From CAYNRG01 sp964399545 (lineage in GTDB: Bacteria > Bacillota_I > Bacilli_A > Erysipelotrichales > Erysipelotrichaceae): DNA of 64,000 bases. Each line of letters starts with the position of its first letter. Positions within the stretch are counted from its first letter, which is position 1. The notes under the pieces were generated by a model. The model did no database searches, was not told the DNA's origin, and saw only the letters and a program-made list of their open reading frames with translations. The position numbers were made by a program, and so were the translations under genes. The stretch is taken from NCBI GenBank assembly GCA_964399545.1, contig CAYNRG010000005.1, forward strand, positions 77,169 to 141,168, given 5' to 3'. Positions 23,532 through 32,571 of this stretch are shown in pieces.

Positions 23532-24621
23532 TATACAGGTAACAATATTTGGAGAGTCTCATGGACTTGGTGTAGGGGTAGTTGTTAGTGGACTACCAGC
23601 AGGATTAAAAATAGATAACGATTTATTGAATCACCAAATGAATAAAAGAAAGGCCTATGGGAAGATTTCCACTTCTCGAACAGAGAGTGATGAAGTTATA
23701 TTTAAAAGTGGGATTTTTGAAGGCTATACAACAGGTGCCCCTTGTTGTATTTGGATTGAAAATCAAGATTGTCAATCCAAGGATTATGAGAAAGTAAAAG
23801 AAATTGCTCGTCCATCCCATGTAGATTATGTAGCTGATCAAAAGTATTTAGGCTATCAGGACTATCGAGGAGGAGGACATTTTTCAGGGAGATTAACAGC
23901 ACCGCTTGTTGCAGCAGGATCTTTAGCAATGATGTTTTTAAAGCAAAAAGGCATTCAGATAGGAAGTCATTTATTGCAAGTTCACCAAATAAAAGATGAT
24001 TCTTTTTCTACCGAAAGGGATGTATTGGAAAAGCAAGTTGAAAAAATGAATCAAGAATATTTTGCTGTCTTAAATGAAGTGAAAAGAGAAGAAATGAAAG
24101 GAAAAATTTCTCAAGTCAAGGAAGATAATGATTCTGTAGGTGGGATTATTGAAACGGTCGTTTTAAACTTACCCATTGGTGTGGGAGAACCCTTTTTTGA
24201 TTCGTTAGAGAGTCGGTTAGCTCATGCGATTTTTAGTATTGGAGGAGTTAAAGGAATAGAGTTTGGATTAGGGTTTGAGTTTTCGGATTATCTTGGCTCA
24301 GAAGCTAATGATGAGATGGAAATGAAGAATAATCAAGTCCAACACTGTAGTAACCACAATGGTGGGATTTTGGGTGGGTTATCTACAGGGATGCCGATTC
24401 ATTTTAAAACAGTTATAAAACCAACTGCCTCTATTGGAAAGAAACAGAAGACGATCAATATGAAAATGAATAGAGATGAAGAATTAATATTGGAAGGGCG
24501 TCATGATCCGTGTATTGTTCACCGTGCAAGAGTAGTTGTTGACAGCGTGACTGCATTAGTTCTTTTCGACTTATTGATTGATGCACAAGGGAAAGGCTCT
24601 TTTTTAGGAGAAAGAAGATGA
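23509..24621 (+). CDS. aroC: Chorismate synthase
   Basis: 370 residues. Last step of the pathway: 1,4-anti elimination of phosphate from EPSP with reduced FMN. GESHGLGVGVVVSGLPAG at the N terminus, YRGGGHFSGRLTA in the middle and the C-terminal EGRHDPCIVHRARVVVDS are the three signature regions. The start lies within the last 23 bases of aroB and the stop overlaps the next gene by 4 bases, so translation is coupled on both sides. Confidence 0.95.
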   Translation: MKNTWGNNIQVTIFGESHGLGVGVVVSGLPAGLKIDNDLLNHQMNKRKAYGKISTSRTESDEVIFKSGIFEGYTTGAPCCIWIENQDCQSKDYEKVKEIARPSHVDYVADQKYLGYQDYRGGGHFSGRLTAPLVAAGSLAMMFLKQKGIQIGSHLLQVHQIKDDSFSTERDVLEKQVEKMNQEYFAVLNEVKREEMKGKISQVKEDNDSVGGIIETVVLNLPIGVGEPFFDSLESRLAHAIFSIGGVKGIEFGLGFEFSDYLGSEANDEMEMKNNQVQHCSNHNGGILGGLSTGMPIHFKTVIKPTASIGKKQKTINMKMNRDEELILEGRHDPCIVHRARVVVDSVTALVLFDLLIDAQGKGSFLGERR

Positions 24622-25853
24622 AGGTAGGGTTGATAGGGAATCCATTGAGTCATAGTTATTCCAAAGTTATCCACGAAACTCTAGGTGAATATAGTTATCA
24701 CTTATTTCCGCTTCCTGAAGATGATTTTAAAAATTGGATGGAATTAAAAGACTTTGATGGAATTAATGTCACTATTCCATATAAACAAAGTGTGATTCCA
24801 TACTTAGATGAAATTGATACTAAAGCAAAAGAAGTTGGAGCTATAAATACGGTTGTGAATCAGAATGGTCGCTTGAAAGGATATAATACAGATGTTACAG
24901 GATTTTCATGGCTACTAGATTTTCATGCGATTCAAATTAAAGGGAAGCGAGTTGCTATTTTAGGGAATGGTGGAGCAACCAAGGCGGTTTTGGCGGTTTT
25001 AAAAGAGAGGCAAGCACTTTCTATTGTTATTGTTTCTCGAAGAGACGGTATGGAAAGTATAAAATATGATGATTTTTATAAGGAACATAAAAATATTCAA
25101 GTAATTATTAATGCGACACCTGTAGGAATGTCTCCTAATATAGAGGAAAGTCTCCTTAATTTAGATGTATTTAGTGAGGTGGAAAGTGTTATTGATTTAA
25201 TCTACAATCCGCTTCGTACTCATTTAATCTTAAGCGCACAGGATAGAGGTTTGAAAGTTGCGGGAGGACTTGCTATGGTGGTCGCTCAAGCTAGAGAAGG
25301 AATTGAAATTTTTACTGGAAAAAAATTAGAAGAAAAAAAAGTAATCATGATGATCCATCAATTGATTCAAGAAAAAGAAAATCTAGTTTTTATTGGTATG
25401 CCAGGAGCAGGGAAAACAACGATTAGTAAAGAAGTAGCTAAGAAAATGAAAAAAGAGTGGATATCAATTGATGAAGAAATTGTTCGCCAAAAAGGGAAGT
25501 CCATTGAAGAAATATTCAAAGAAGAGCATGAGCTTGGATTTCGTAAGATAGAAGAAGAGATTGTTTTAAATTTAAAAGATAAAGAAGGAATTGTAATTGA
25601 CTGTGGTGGAGGATTAGTGAAGCAAGAAAGGGTAATGAATATTTTGCGTCATCGTGGTAAAATTATTTGGATACAAAGAGATATTGTATGCCTTCCTATA
25701 GATCATACTCGTCCACTGAGTAAGTCACGAGAAAGACTGTATCAGTTATATGAAGAAAGAAAAGAGAAATATAACAAATTTTCAGATTTAGAAATAGAGA
25801 ATCAGGGATCAATAGAAGAAGTAGTTGAAACAATATTAGCATTAGTTGGCTAG
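24618..25853 (+). CDS. Fused shikimate dehydrogenase-shikimate kinase
   Basis: 411 residues with two complete enzymes in one frame. Residues 1 to about 250 are AroE: NPLSHSYSK, NVTIPYK with catalytic Lys56, Asp92 in NTDVTGF, the NADP loop LGNGGATKAV (115-124) and GGLAMVVAQAREG. Residues about 254-411 are AroK/AroL: P-loop GMPGAGKTT (260-268), Asp285 and the shikimate-binding GGG (330-332), then RPLSK. A short Lys/Glu-rich stretch (GKKLEEKKV) with no long linker joins them. The fusion would catalyse two consecutive steps, 3-dehydroshikimate to shikimate to shikimate-3-P. No separate aroE or aroK is in the window. The frame is uninterrupted, so this is not an assembly join. Confidence 0.92.
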   Translation: MKVGLIGNPLSHSYSKVIHETLGEYSYHLFPLPEDDFKNWMELKDFDGINVTIPYKQSVIPYLDEIDTKAKEVGAINTVVNQNGRLKGYNTDVTGFSWLLDFHAIQIKGKRVAILGNGGATKAVLAVLKERQALSIVIVSRRDGMESIKYDDFYKEHKNIQVIINATPVGMSPNIEESLLNLDVFSEVESVIDLIYNPLRTHLILSAQDRGLKVAGGLAMVVAQAREGIEIFTGKKLEEKKVIMMIHQLIQEKENLVFIGMPGAGKTTISKEVAKKMKKEWISIDEEIVRQKGKSIEEIFKEEHELGFRKIEEEIVLNLKDKEGIVIDCGGGLVKQERVMNILRHRGKIIWIQRDIVCLPIDHTRPLSKSRERLYQLYEERKEKYNKFSDLEIENQGSIEEVVETILALVG

Positions 25854-25870
25854 CTAAAGGAGGAACTCAG

Positions 25871-26896
25871 ATGATTGTAGCTGTAAAAAAGGGGATGCCC
25901 CAAGTAGAACTGGAAAAGATGATTCATCAAATGGAATTAGCAGGGCTTCAAGCTCGATTTTCAGTAGGTGAAGTTTACGATATTTTAACTTTATTAGGAG
26001 ATACATCAAAAGTAGATGAAAAAAGAATTCAGGCAAATGAATGGGTCCAAAGAGTTCAACGAATTGGGGCTCCTTATAAATTGGCCAATCGTCTTTACCA
26101 CCCACAAGATACACTTATCTCTGTAGGGAAACTTGTGATTGGAGAGAAACAACCGATTGTTTTTATGGCAGGACCTTGCTCTGTTGAAGGAGAACAGATG
26201 ATTTGTCAATTGGCACAAGAAGTTAAGGAAGCTGGAGCTAGTGTTTTGCGTGGAGGTGTTTATAAGCCAAGAACTTCTCCGTATTCTTTTCAAGGTAAAA
26301 AGGAAGAAGGATTAAAAGAGATAGCAAAGGCAGGAAAACAAAGCCAGTTACCAATTATTTCAGAATTAACGAGTGTAGAGCAATTACCACAATTTTTAGA
26401 GGTAGTGGATATTATTCAAATAGGAGCTCGAAATATGCAAAATTTTGAGCTACTAAAAGCTGTAGGAAGAGAGAATAAACCAGTCTTACTGAAAAGAGGG
26501 CTAGGAAACACTATTGAAGAGTGGTTGATGGCAGCAGAGTACATTTTAGCTGAAGGAAATCCTAATGTACTTTTATGTGAAAGAGGTATTCGTACTTTTG
26601 AAAAATATACCCGAGCTACTTTGGACTTAAGTGCTATTCCTGTACTGAAGGAAAAGACACATTTACCGGTAATTGTTGATCCCTCTCACTCGACTGGAGA
26701 TTGGAAGTGGGTAGAGAGTATGTCGTTGGCGGCTATTGCTGCAGGAGCGGATGGTCTTTTAATTGAGGTGCACGCAAACCCAGAAGAAGCTTGGTCTGAT
26801 GGGCAACAGTCATTGCGACCAGATAGATTTAAAGAATTAACGAATAAAGCGAAATTAGTGGCTAATGCAATTGGGAGAGATATTTATGAAGGTTAG
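25871..26896 (+). CDS. aroF: DAHP synthase (AroF type, with N-terminal regulatory domain)
   Basis: 341 residues. Condenses PEP and erythrose-4-P, the entry step of the pathway. Residues 1-70 (MIVAVKKGMPQVELEKMI) are the ferredoxin-like domain that carries feedback control in this type I-beta group. The barrel follows with GPCSVEGEQM, KPRTSPYSFQG, IGARNMQNFELL, KRGLGNTIEEWL and VDPSHSTGDW. The 3' end overlaps aroA by 11 bases. SD AAAGGAGG before ATG 25871. Confidence 0.94.
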   Translation: MIVAVKKGMPQVELEKMIHQMELAGLQARFSVGEVYDILTLLGDTSKVDEKRIQANEWVQRVQRIGAPYKLANRLYHPQDTLISVGKLVIGEKQPIVFMAGPCSVEGEQMICQLAQEVKEAGASVLRGGVYKPRTSPYSFQGKKEEGLKEIAKAGKQSQLPIISELTSVEQLPQFLEVVDIIQIGARNMQNFELLKAVGRENKPVLLKRGLGNTIEEWLMAAEYILAEGNPNVLLCERGIRTFEKYTRATLDLSAIPVLKEKTHLPVIVDPSHSTGDWKWVESMSLAAIAAGADGLLIEVHANPEEAWSDGQQSLRPDRFKELTNKAKLVANAIGRDIYEG

Positions 26897-28169
26897 GATT
26901 GAACCACAACCTCTAAAGAATCAAATTATTCATCTTCCACCAAGTAAGTCACTGGCTCATCGTGCCTTGATTTGTGCTTCGCTCACTGAAGGAACAAGTA
27001 TTATTGAGGGAGTTGATTTTAGCGAAGATATCCAAGCTACTATAGATGGATTAAAAAAATTAGGTGTAGGATTTAAAGAAATTCAAGGAGCATTAGAGGT
27101 AACTGGAGTGACAAAGTGTCAAAGTAGGACAGAAATAAAGAGTATTGATTGTTGTGAATCAGGATCTACTCTACGTTTTTTAATTCCTATCTTTGCCCAG
27201 ACAGGTGAAAAGGTGAGATTTACAGGAAAAAAGCGATTGTTTGAACGACCATTAGAGATTTATAAAGATTTATTTAATAATCAAGGTTTAAAATTTGAAG
27301 AAATCGGTGATAATCAAATAGAGATCCAAGGACCTTTGCAAGGAGGAGATTTATTTCTTTCAGGAGATAAGTCTTCTCAATTTATTTCGGGATTATGTTT
27401 TATTCTTCCTTTACTGGAAAAAGATACAAGAGTTATCATTGAAAATTCTTTTGAAAGCCAATCTTATGTAGATTTAACAATTGAGATGTTAAATCTATTT
27501 GGTATTCAAATTCAACGTGAAGGAAATGAAATTAGAGTTCAAGGTGGGCAACAATACAAGCCTACAAAATTGAAACTAGAAGCGGATTATTCTCAATTTG
27601 CTTTTTTTGCAGTACTGGGAATGTTTCATGGACCACTGGATTGTTTAGGACTTTCACACCAATCCAAACAAGGAGATAAAGCGATTGTTGACATATTAAA
27701 GAAGATGGGAGGAAATATTGAGGAGATTCCTCAGGGATATCGAATTTTCCCATCAAAACTAAAGGGGACAGAGGTTAGCCTAAAAGATTGCCCAGATTTG
27801 GGACCAATTTTAAGTGTAGTAGGATCTTTGTCTAAAGGTAAGATGATACTAAAAGAGAGCCAACGACTTCGTTTAAAAGAAAGTGATCGAATTCAATCGA
27901 TGGAAGAGGAATTGAAAAAATGCAACATCCTTACTGAATCAACAAAAGATACAATGATAATTTATGGAGATAAAGGCTGGAGAGTGGCAAATCAATTAGA
28001 AAGTCATGGTGATCATCGAATTGCAATGGCTTTGGTGATTGGTGGATTGTGTTGCAATGAACCCATTGTTTTAAATCAAGCGGAATCAGTAAAAAAATCA
28101 TATCCCTCTTTTTATGAAGATTTACAAAAATTAGGGATTGAAGTAGCGATAGAAGAAGGAGTGCTGTGA
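26886..28169 (+). CDS. aroA: 5-enolpyruvylshikimate-3-phosphate synthase
   Basis: 427 residues from ATG 26886 (an in-frame TTG at 26865 lies in aroF). Transfers enolpyruvate from PEP to shikimate-3-P. PSKSLAHRALICASL is the N-terminal signature, ESGSTLRFLIP the PEP-binding loop, SGDKSSQFISGL and LRLKESDRI the second-domain motifs, HGDHRIAMAL the C-terminal one. The PEP loop differs from the NAGTAMRP form of class I enzymes and fits the class II-like enzymes of Gram-positives. Start overlaps aroF; stop overlaps aroQ (TGATG). Confidence 0.94.
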   Translation: MKVRIEPQPLKNQIIHLPPSKSLAHRALICASLTEGTSIIEGVDFSEDIQATIDGLKKLGVGFKEIQGALEVTGVTKCQSRTEIKSIDCCESGSTLRFLIPIFAQTGEKVRFTGKKRLFERPLEIYKDLFNNQGLKFEEIGDNQIEIQGPLQGGDLFLSGDKSSQFISGLCFILPLLEKDTRVIIENSFESQSYVDLTIEMLNLFGIQIQREGNEIRVQGGQQYKPTKLKLEADYSQFAFFAVLGMFHGPLDCLGLSHQSKQGDKAIVDILKKMGGNIEEIPQGYRIFPSKLKGTEVSLKDCPDLGPILSVVGSLSKGKMILKESQRLRLKESDRIQSMEEELKKCNILTESTKDTMIIYGDKGWRVANQLESHGDHRIAMALVIGGLCCNEPIVLNQAESVKKSYPSFYEDLQKLGIEVAIEEGVL

Positions 28170-28606
28170 TGAAAATTCAAGTGATTAATGGACCCAATTT
28201 AAATCTGTTAGGAATTCGAGAAAGAAATATATACGGAAATCAAAGCTATGATGATTTAGTTGTTTTATTAGAAGATGAAGGAAAGAGAAAAGGAATTCAA
28301 GTTGATGTTTTTCAAAGTAATCATGAGGGAGAACTTATTGATTGCATCCAAAAAGCATACTTCAATAAAATGGATGGTATTATCATTAATCCTGCTGCAT
28401 ATACACATACAAGTCTTGCCATTGCTGAGGCTATAGCGGCAATTAATCCTTTGCCGGTTGTAGAGGTTCATTTATCGAAAATAGAAGAAAGAGAAGAATT
28501 TAGACAACATTCTTGGTGCAAAAAATACTGCCTTGCTCAAATTACAGGGAAGGGATTCCAAGGTTATCTTGACGCTATTGAGCTATTGTGTAATTATAAT
28601 GGATAA
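28169..28606 (+). CDS. aroQ: Type II 3-dehydroquinate dehydratase
   Basis: 145 residues from ATG 28169, which overlaps the aroA stop; AGGAG lies 7 bases upstream. Converts 3-dehydroquinate to 3-dehydroshikimate. NGPNLNLLGIRE (with catalytic Tyr in the following RNIYG), the EGELID segment, NPAAYTHTS and VEVHLSKIEEREEFR are the type II signatures; the active-site His is in the YTHTS motif region. It completes the set, so all seven reactions to chorismate are encoded between 22500 and 28606. Confidence 0.95.
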   Translation: MKIQVINGPNLNLLGIRERNIYGNQSYDDLVVLLEDEGKRKGIQVDVFQSNHEGELIDCIQKAYFNKMDGIIINPAAYTHTSLAIAEAIAAINPLPVVEVHLSKIEEREEFRQHSWCKKYCLAQITGKGFQGYLDAIELLCNYNG

Positions 28607-28635
28607 TATTAAATAGTGAAAAGGAGAATGGGGCA

Positions 28636-30003
28636 ATGCAACTGAAGAAATATATTGGTGAAAAATGGTTATACAAAAAAACATTTCGAATCGCTGTCCC
28701 ACTATCGATACAATCTTTTTTAGCTAGTGCTATGGGGATAGTAGATACTATGATGGTGTCTGCTATTGGAATGGTTGCTGCAGTAGGGACTGCAGAACAA
28801 ATTTCATTTCTGTCCAACATGGTGGTCTACGGTGCAGTTAGTGGAACAGGAATTTTTGCATCTCAATTTTTCGGGTCAAAAGATTATAAAAATTTAAAGA
28901 AAACATTTGGATTTAGTTTGATTATATCACTGATTAATGCACTATTTTGGTTTGGGCTAGCTCATTTTTTTTCGAAGGAAGTTTTACAATTTTATATGAA
29001 TGATGATAGTGTTGTTTTGTATGCTATGCAGTATTTAAATATTGCGAAATATGCGATGGTATTGGCTAGCCTTAATTTTTCATTCAGTTTTATTTTTAGA
29101 ATTGTTCATAAAGCAAAGGTAGCGCTGAGTATAAATTCAGTAGGAATGATGATCAATGTGTTCCTAAATGCTCTTCTTATTTTTGGATATGGAGCCATAC
29201 CTCCAATGGGCGTGCAAGGGGCGGCAATAGCAACAGTCCTTGCTCAATTAGTGAAACTAATCATTTATATTGCTTACAGTAAAAAAACAAATCAGGTTTT
29301 CTTCGGAACATGGAAAGAAATGTTTGCCTTGAATAAATCCTTTATGACTCCAATGATTTATAAGATGCTCCCTTTACTGGTTAATGAAGCGATGTATGGG
29401 TTTGGGATGTCGATGTTTGTTAAATTCTTTGGACAACTGGGTAAAGAAAGTATGGAGGCCTATTATGTAGGAAATCAAATTTACAACATTTTTATATTCC
29501 TTGTCTATGGGTATGGTGGTGCTATTTCAGTTTTATTGGGTGCAAGATTGGGAGCTGGGAAAGTTGAAGAGGCTAAAGAGGAATCTAATTACTACTTAGG
29601 ATTATCTGTTGTAATGGCATTTGCTATTGTTGGAAGTATGTTGATTTTTGCTAAACCATTAGTTTATGCTTTCAATATAGAAAATTCACAAGTAATTATG
29701 CTTGCCACACAAATTGTTATGGTATTAGCTATTAAAGCCGCTTTCCGATTATTTAACTTTGTGTCTTTCTCGATTCTGCGATCAGGAGGAGATACAAAAG
29801 TTATTCAATTTTTGGATTCAGGATTAATTTGGTTAGTAGGATTACCAGTTACCTATGTTTGCATCAATATTTTGGGAATTCAAAATATAGTTGTAGTATT
29901 ATTGATTATCCAAATAGAACAATTGATTCGATGCGTCGGTGGTGTTGGCCGTGTGTTGAGTGGGAAATGGGCTAAGAATATTACGTTTTTAGTAGAAAGT
30001 TGA
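28636..30003 (+). CDS. MATE-family efflux transporter
   Basis: 455 residues and twelve predicted membrane helices, the standard MATE size. The first half begins with RIAVPLSIQSFLASAMGIVDTMMVSAIG, typical of the NorM/DinF superfamily, and the GGAISVLLGARLGAGKVEEA segment marks the start of the second half. Exports cationic compounds by Na+ or H+ antiport. It lies 29 bases after aroQ with no terminator between, so it may be read from the shikimate operon; a shikimate-related role is not implied. Confidence 0.88.
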   Translation: MQLKKYIGEKWLYKKTFRIAVPLSIQSFLASAMGIVDTMMVSAIGMVAAVGTAEQISFLSNMVVYGAVSGTGIFASQFFGSKDYKNLKKTFGFSLIISLINALFWFGLAHFFSKEVLQFYMNDDSVVLYAMQYLNIAKYAMVLASLNFSFSFIFRIVHKAKVALSINSVGMMINVFLNALLIFGYGAIPPMGVQGAAIATVLAQLVKLIIYIAYSKKTNQVFFGTWKEMFALNKSFMTPMIYKMLPLLVNEAMYGFGMSMFVKFFGQLGKESMEAYYVGNQIYNIFIFLVYGYGGAISVLLGARLGAGKVEEAKEESNYYLGLSVVMAFAIVGSMLIFAKPLVYAFNIENSQVIMLATQIVMVLAIKAAFRLFNFVSFSILRSGGDTKVIQFLDSGLIWLVGLPVTYVCINILGIQNIVVVLLIIQIEQLIRCVGGVGRVLSGKWAKNITFLVES

Positions 30004-30034
30004 TTTTTTTGTTATAATAGAATGTGGTGATAAT

Positions 30035-30376
30035 ATGAAAAAGAAAGAATTAGTTATTTTAGGAAGTATTTTAGTACTTATCTTAGCTGCTTGGAGTTTT
30101 TCAAAAATTGCGAATGAAAATCGAAACTCTTCGGGGATGGTTAAGGTGACTTATCAATCAGAGGTGGTCCTCCGGTTTGATCCTTCAGAAGATGCAGAAT
30201 ATTGGTTTGAAGGTAATTATGGAAAATTGATGGTTCAAGTGCGAGATGGGAAATGGCGTGTTACGGAAGAAGAATGCCCTAACCATATTTGCAGCAGCAT
30301 TGGTTGGGTGGGTTTCGACGATTATATCTCAATAATCCCTTGCTATCCAAATGGCATTATAGTGGAGATTGATTAG
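30035..30376 (+). CDS. NusG domain II-containing membrane-anchored protein
   Basis: 113 residues: one N-terminal membrane helix (ELVILGSILVLILAAWSF) and an extracellular NusG-domain-II-like beta fold with the conserved DGKWRVTEEECPNHICSSIGW. The cysteine pair (about residues 85 and 90) is typical of the family. The function is not established, but the gene is regularly followed by a Gx transporter gene, as here (start of the next gene 2 bases after the stop). TATAAT at 30013 may give it a promoter of its own. Confidence 0.82.
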   Translation: MKKKELVILGSILVLILAAWSFSKIANENRNSSGMVKVTYQSEVVLRFDPSEDAEYWFEGNYGKLMVQVRDGKWRVTEEECPNHICSSIGWVGFDDYISIIPCYPNGIIVEID

Positions 30377-30377
30377 T

Positions 30378-30887
30378 ATGAAAATCACAAGTACAAGAAG
30401 AATGATGTATATAACGATGTTAAGTGCAATGGCTATTGCATTGAACTTGTTAGAATATGCAGTGATACCACCACTACCTTTTGGTGTGCGATTTGGGTTT
30501 GCAAATATTATGGCATTAATTGCAATCTATGTTTTGGGAATAAAAGAAATGATTATTGTTAATGTGATGCGCGTAGTTTTGGGAAATCTATTAAGAGGAC
30601 TATTGTTTGGGATGACGTTTTGGATTTCATTAGGTGGAATTGTAACAAGTAGTCTTATTTTGATTCTTTGCACTAAGATGAAATCAACGATGTTATTTAC
30701 AGCGGTGTTAAGTTCACTGGCACATGTTGTTGGTCAATTTTTCGTTGTTGCTTTTGTGTACCAACAACCAGCAGTTTGGGTTTTAGCACCTCTTTCTCTA
30801 GTGGCTTCTTTTGTAGCTGGATTATTAACGGGTACAGTTAGTCAAGAGGCAATGAAACGAATCAAAAAAGGAAAATTGATTAAATAA
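30378..30887 (+). CDS. Gx transporter family protein (HepS component I-like)
   Basis: 169 residues from ATG 30378; an in-frame TTG at 30369 overlaps the preceding gene. About five membrane helices; PPLPFGVRFGFANIMALIAIYVLG followed by GNLLRGLLFG is the family signature. These proteins were first labelled heptaprenyl diphosphate synthase component I but look like ECF-type substrate-binding transporters, and they travel with NusG-II proteins. Ends in the bidirectional terminator at 30886. Confidence 0.85.
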   Translation: MKITSTRRMMYITMLSAMAIALNLLEYAVIPPLPFGVRFGFANIMALIAIYVLGIKEMIIVNVMRVVLGNLLRGLLFGMTFWISLGGIVTSSLILILCTKMKSTMLFTAVLSSLAHVVGQFFVVAFVYQQPAVWVLAPLSLVASFVAGLLTGTVSQEAMKRIKKGKLIK

Positions 30888-30910
30888 AAAAGAGCCGTAG
30901 CTCTTTTTTT
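30886..30910. terminator. Bidirectional terminator
   Basis: AAAAAAGAGC-CGTA-GCTCTTTTTT with A/T tracts on both sides; it serves the Gx transporter gene and the convergent uridine phosphorylase gene. Confidence 0.85.
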
Positions 30911-31685
30911 AAATGGAATCTTTAGAAATTAGTATTTTCAATGCGTCAATGGCAACTTTAATGGCGATATCGGTATCGTGACATTGCTTGTTCTCTAACC
31001 CTTGTTTTTCTCTTTCTTGATTCGCAACAGCTAGAAGGCAAGAACCACATCGTACTTTTAAATAACTAGCAACAACGAATAAGGCTGCTGATTCCATTTC
31101 GGAAGCTTTACAACCTAGTCGGCACCAAGCATCCCATTTGCGTTGCAACTCAACAGAGTTAGGTAAGGAGTTGGGGCGATGTTGACCATAAAAAGAATCT
31201 TTACATTGAACAATTCCTGTATGATAGGGGGTTGATAATTTTTGAGAAGCTTGGACAAGGGCGTTAGTAATAGCTAAATCAGCAACAGCAGGAAATTCAA
31301 TAGGCGCATATTCTTTGCTAGTTCCCTCGAATCGAATTGCTCCTGTTGCGATTACAACATCTCCGCCTTGAACATCAATATCCATTCCACCACAAGTTCC
31401 GATACGAATAAAGGTATGAGCTCCACAGTGAACCAATTCTTCCATTGCAATAGCTGCAGAAGGACCGCCGATCCCAGTAGAAGTAACAGAAACTTTGACT
31501 CCATTTAAAGTACCTGTGTAGGTTACATACTCTCTAGAATCACCTACTAAAACAGGATTATCAAAATAAGCTGCAATTTTTTTGCAACGTTTTGGATCTC
31601 CAGGAAGAAAAACATATTTTCCAATATCTTTAGGTCCAACACCAATATGATATTCTTTTTCAGATCCTTCTGTGTAATCAATCAT
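30909..31685 (-). CDS. udp: Uridine phosphorylase-family nucleoside phosphorylase
   Basis: 258 residues from ATG 31685; the ATG four codons upstream sits on top of the only SD (AAAGGA). Phosphorolysis of uridine to uracil and ribose-1-P. Motifs: LPGDPKRCKKIA (phosphate), STGIGGPSAAIAMEEL, RIGTCGGM and the C-terminal KASEMESAALFVVAS, which carries the ribose-binding Glu-Met-Glu. Purine and uridine phosphorylases share this fold; the QCKDSFYGQ segment favours uridine. Single gene. Confidence 0.87.
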   Translation of the reverse strand: MIDYTEGSEKEYHIGVGPKDIGKYVFLPGDPKRCKKIAAYFDNPVLVGDSREYVTYTGTLNGVKVSVTSTGIGGPSAAIAMEELVHCGAHTFIRIGTCGGMDIDVQGGDVVIATGAIRFEGTSKEYAPIEFPAVADLAITNALVQASQKLSTPYHTGIVQCKDSFYGQHRPNSLPNSVELQRKWDAWCRLGCKASEMESAALFVVASYLKVRCGSCLLAVANQEREKQGLENKQCHDTDIAIKVAIDALKILISKDSI

Positions 31686-31772
31686 CTTCAATACCATCCT
31701 TTTCTATACCTACTATTATAGATGGTTTATTAAAAAAAAGAAAATAATTCTTGAAGTTTTACTAAAAAATCT

Positions 31773-31801
31773 TGTTTTCATGCATTCTTTGTGTTATTAT
31801 T
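31773..31801 (+). promoter_or_regulatory. Promoter of the tRNA-Glu/tRNA-Trp unit
   Basis: TTGTTT 31773-31778 and TATTAT 31796-31801 with a 17-base spacer, 17 bases ahead of the first tRNA. Confidence 0.6.
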
Positions 31802-31817
31802 GTAAAGCACTGTTGAT

Positions 31818-31894
31818 GGCTCGTTGGTGAAGTGGTTTAACACAGCGCCCTTTCACGGCGTCATTCACGGGTTCGAATCCCGTACGAGTCACCA
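31818..31894 (+). tRNA. tRNA-Glu (TTC)
   Basis: 77 bases. Anticodon loop CTTTCAC gives anticodon TTC. Acceptor GGCTCGT pairs with ACGAGTC, discriminator A, CCA encoded; T-loop GGTTCGAATCC. Confidence 0.94.
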
Positions 31895-31896
31895 GT

Positions 31897-31970
31897 AGGG
31901 GCGTAGTACAATGGTAGTATGATGGTCTCCAAAACCACAGATGGGAGTTCGATCCTCTCCGCCCCTGCCA
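31897..31970 (+). tRNA. tRNA-Trp (CCA)
   Basis: 74 bases, 2 bases after tRNA-Glu. The anticodon loop CTCCAAA is closed by TGGT/ACCA, giving anticodon CCA. Acceptor AGGGGCG/CGCCCCT, discriminator G, CCA encoded; the sequence closely follows known tRNA-Trp. Confidence 0.93.
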
Positions 31971-32004
31971 GAAGAGATTATACCTTTAAGATTTAAAGGA
32001 ATGG

Positions 32005-32031
32005 AACTGTTAATGGATTAGCAGTTTTTTT
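32005..32031 (+). terminator. Terminator of the tRNA pair
   Basis: AACTGTTAA/TTAGCAGTT, 9-bp stem (one G-U), TGGA loop, then T7. Confidence 0.85.
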
Positions 32032-32184
32032 ATTTTGTACTGAAGTAGAGATAGAGATTATTGGATGTCAATGAGTTTGATAAAGGACCAAGAAAGAATA
32101 AAAATAGAAAATTTATAGTAGATGAGCAAAAAGAAAGAAGATATAAAAAGAGAATGGTATAATAAATACAAGGAGGAAAAAAAC

Positions 32185-32541
32185 ATGAAATTTGTATGTT
32201 ATGAGAAATGTAGTACATGTAAAAAAGCGAAACAATGGTTAAGTGATAATAATTTGGAAGTGGAAGTTCGAGATATTAAAGGTGAAAATCCTTCTTTCAA
32301 AGAGATAAAACAGTGGCATAAAGAAAGTGGATTACCATTGAAACGATTTTTTAATACCAGTGGGTTGAAATACAGAGAGTTAAAACTATCTGAGAGGTTA
32401 GAAATGATGAGTGAGAAAGAACAAATGGAACTATTGGCAACTGATGGAATGTTAGTGAAACGCCCACTTTTAGTTGCAAAAAATAAAGTTTTAGTAGGAT
32501 TTAAGGAAAAAGAGTGGAAAGAATTATTAAAAAAGGAATAA
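32185..32541 (+). CDS. ArsC/Spx-family (YffB/MgsR-like) protein
   Basis: 118 residues from ATG 32185 with SD AAGGAGG; a longer in-frame reading has no ribosome site. The N-terminal CSTCKKAKQWL carries the CXXC redox switch seen in Spx and MgsR, and RPLLVAKNKVLVGFKEKEW is the C-terminal ArsC-fold signature. The protein lacks the RNA-polymerase-contact residues that would mark it clearly as Spx, so arsenate-reductase-like or regulatory roles both remain possible. -10 TATAAT lies at 32158. Confidence 0.82.
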   Translation: MKFVCYEKCSTCKKAKQWLSDNNLEVEVRDIKGENPSFKEIKQWHKESGLPLKRFFNTSGLKYRELKLSERLEMMSEKEQMELLATDGMLVKRPLLVAKNKVLVGFKEKEWKELLKKE

Positions 32542-32555
32542 AAATTCTTTTTTTC
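32529..32555 (+). terminator. Weak terminator overlapping the ArsC-like gene end
   Basis: AAAAAAGGAAT/ATTCTTTTTTT (one G-U) with a 4-base loop and a T-run. AT-rich, hence weak. Confidence 0.5.
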
Positions 32556-32571
32556 TATTCGGTAATCGTGC

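Noticed and set aside
31897..31970. Reading the second tRNA as tRNA-Gly (TCC)
   Set aside because: The TGGT/ACCA anticodon stem fixes the loop as CTCCAAA, so the anticodon is CCA (Trp); the whole sequence follows the known tRNA-Trp pattern.
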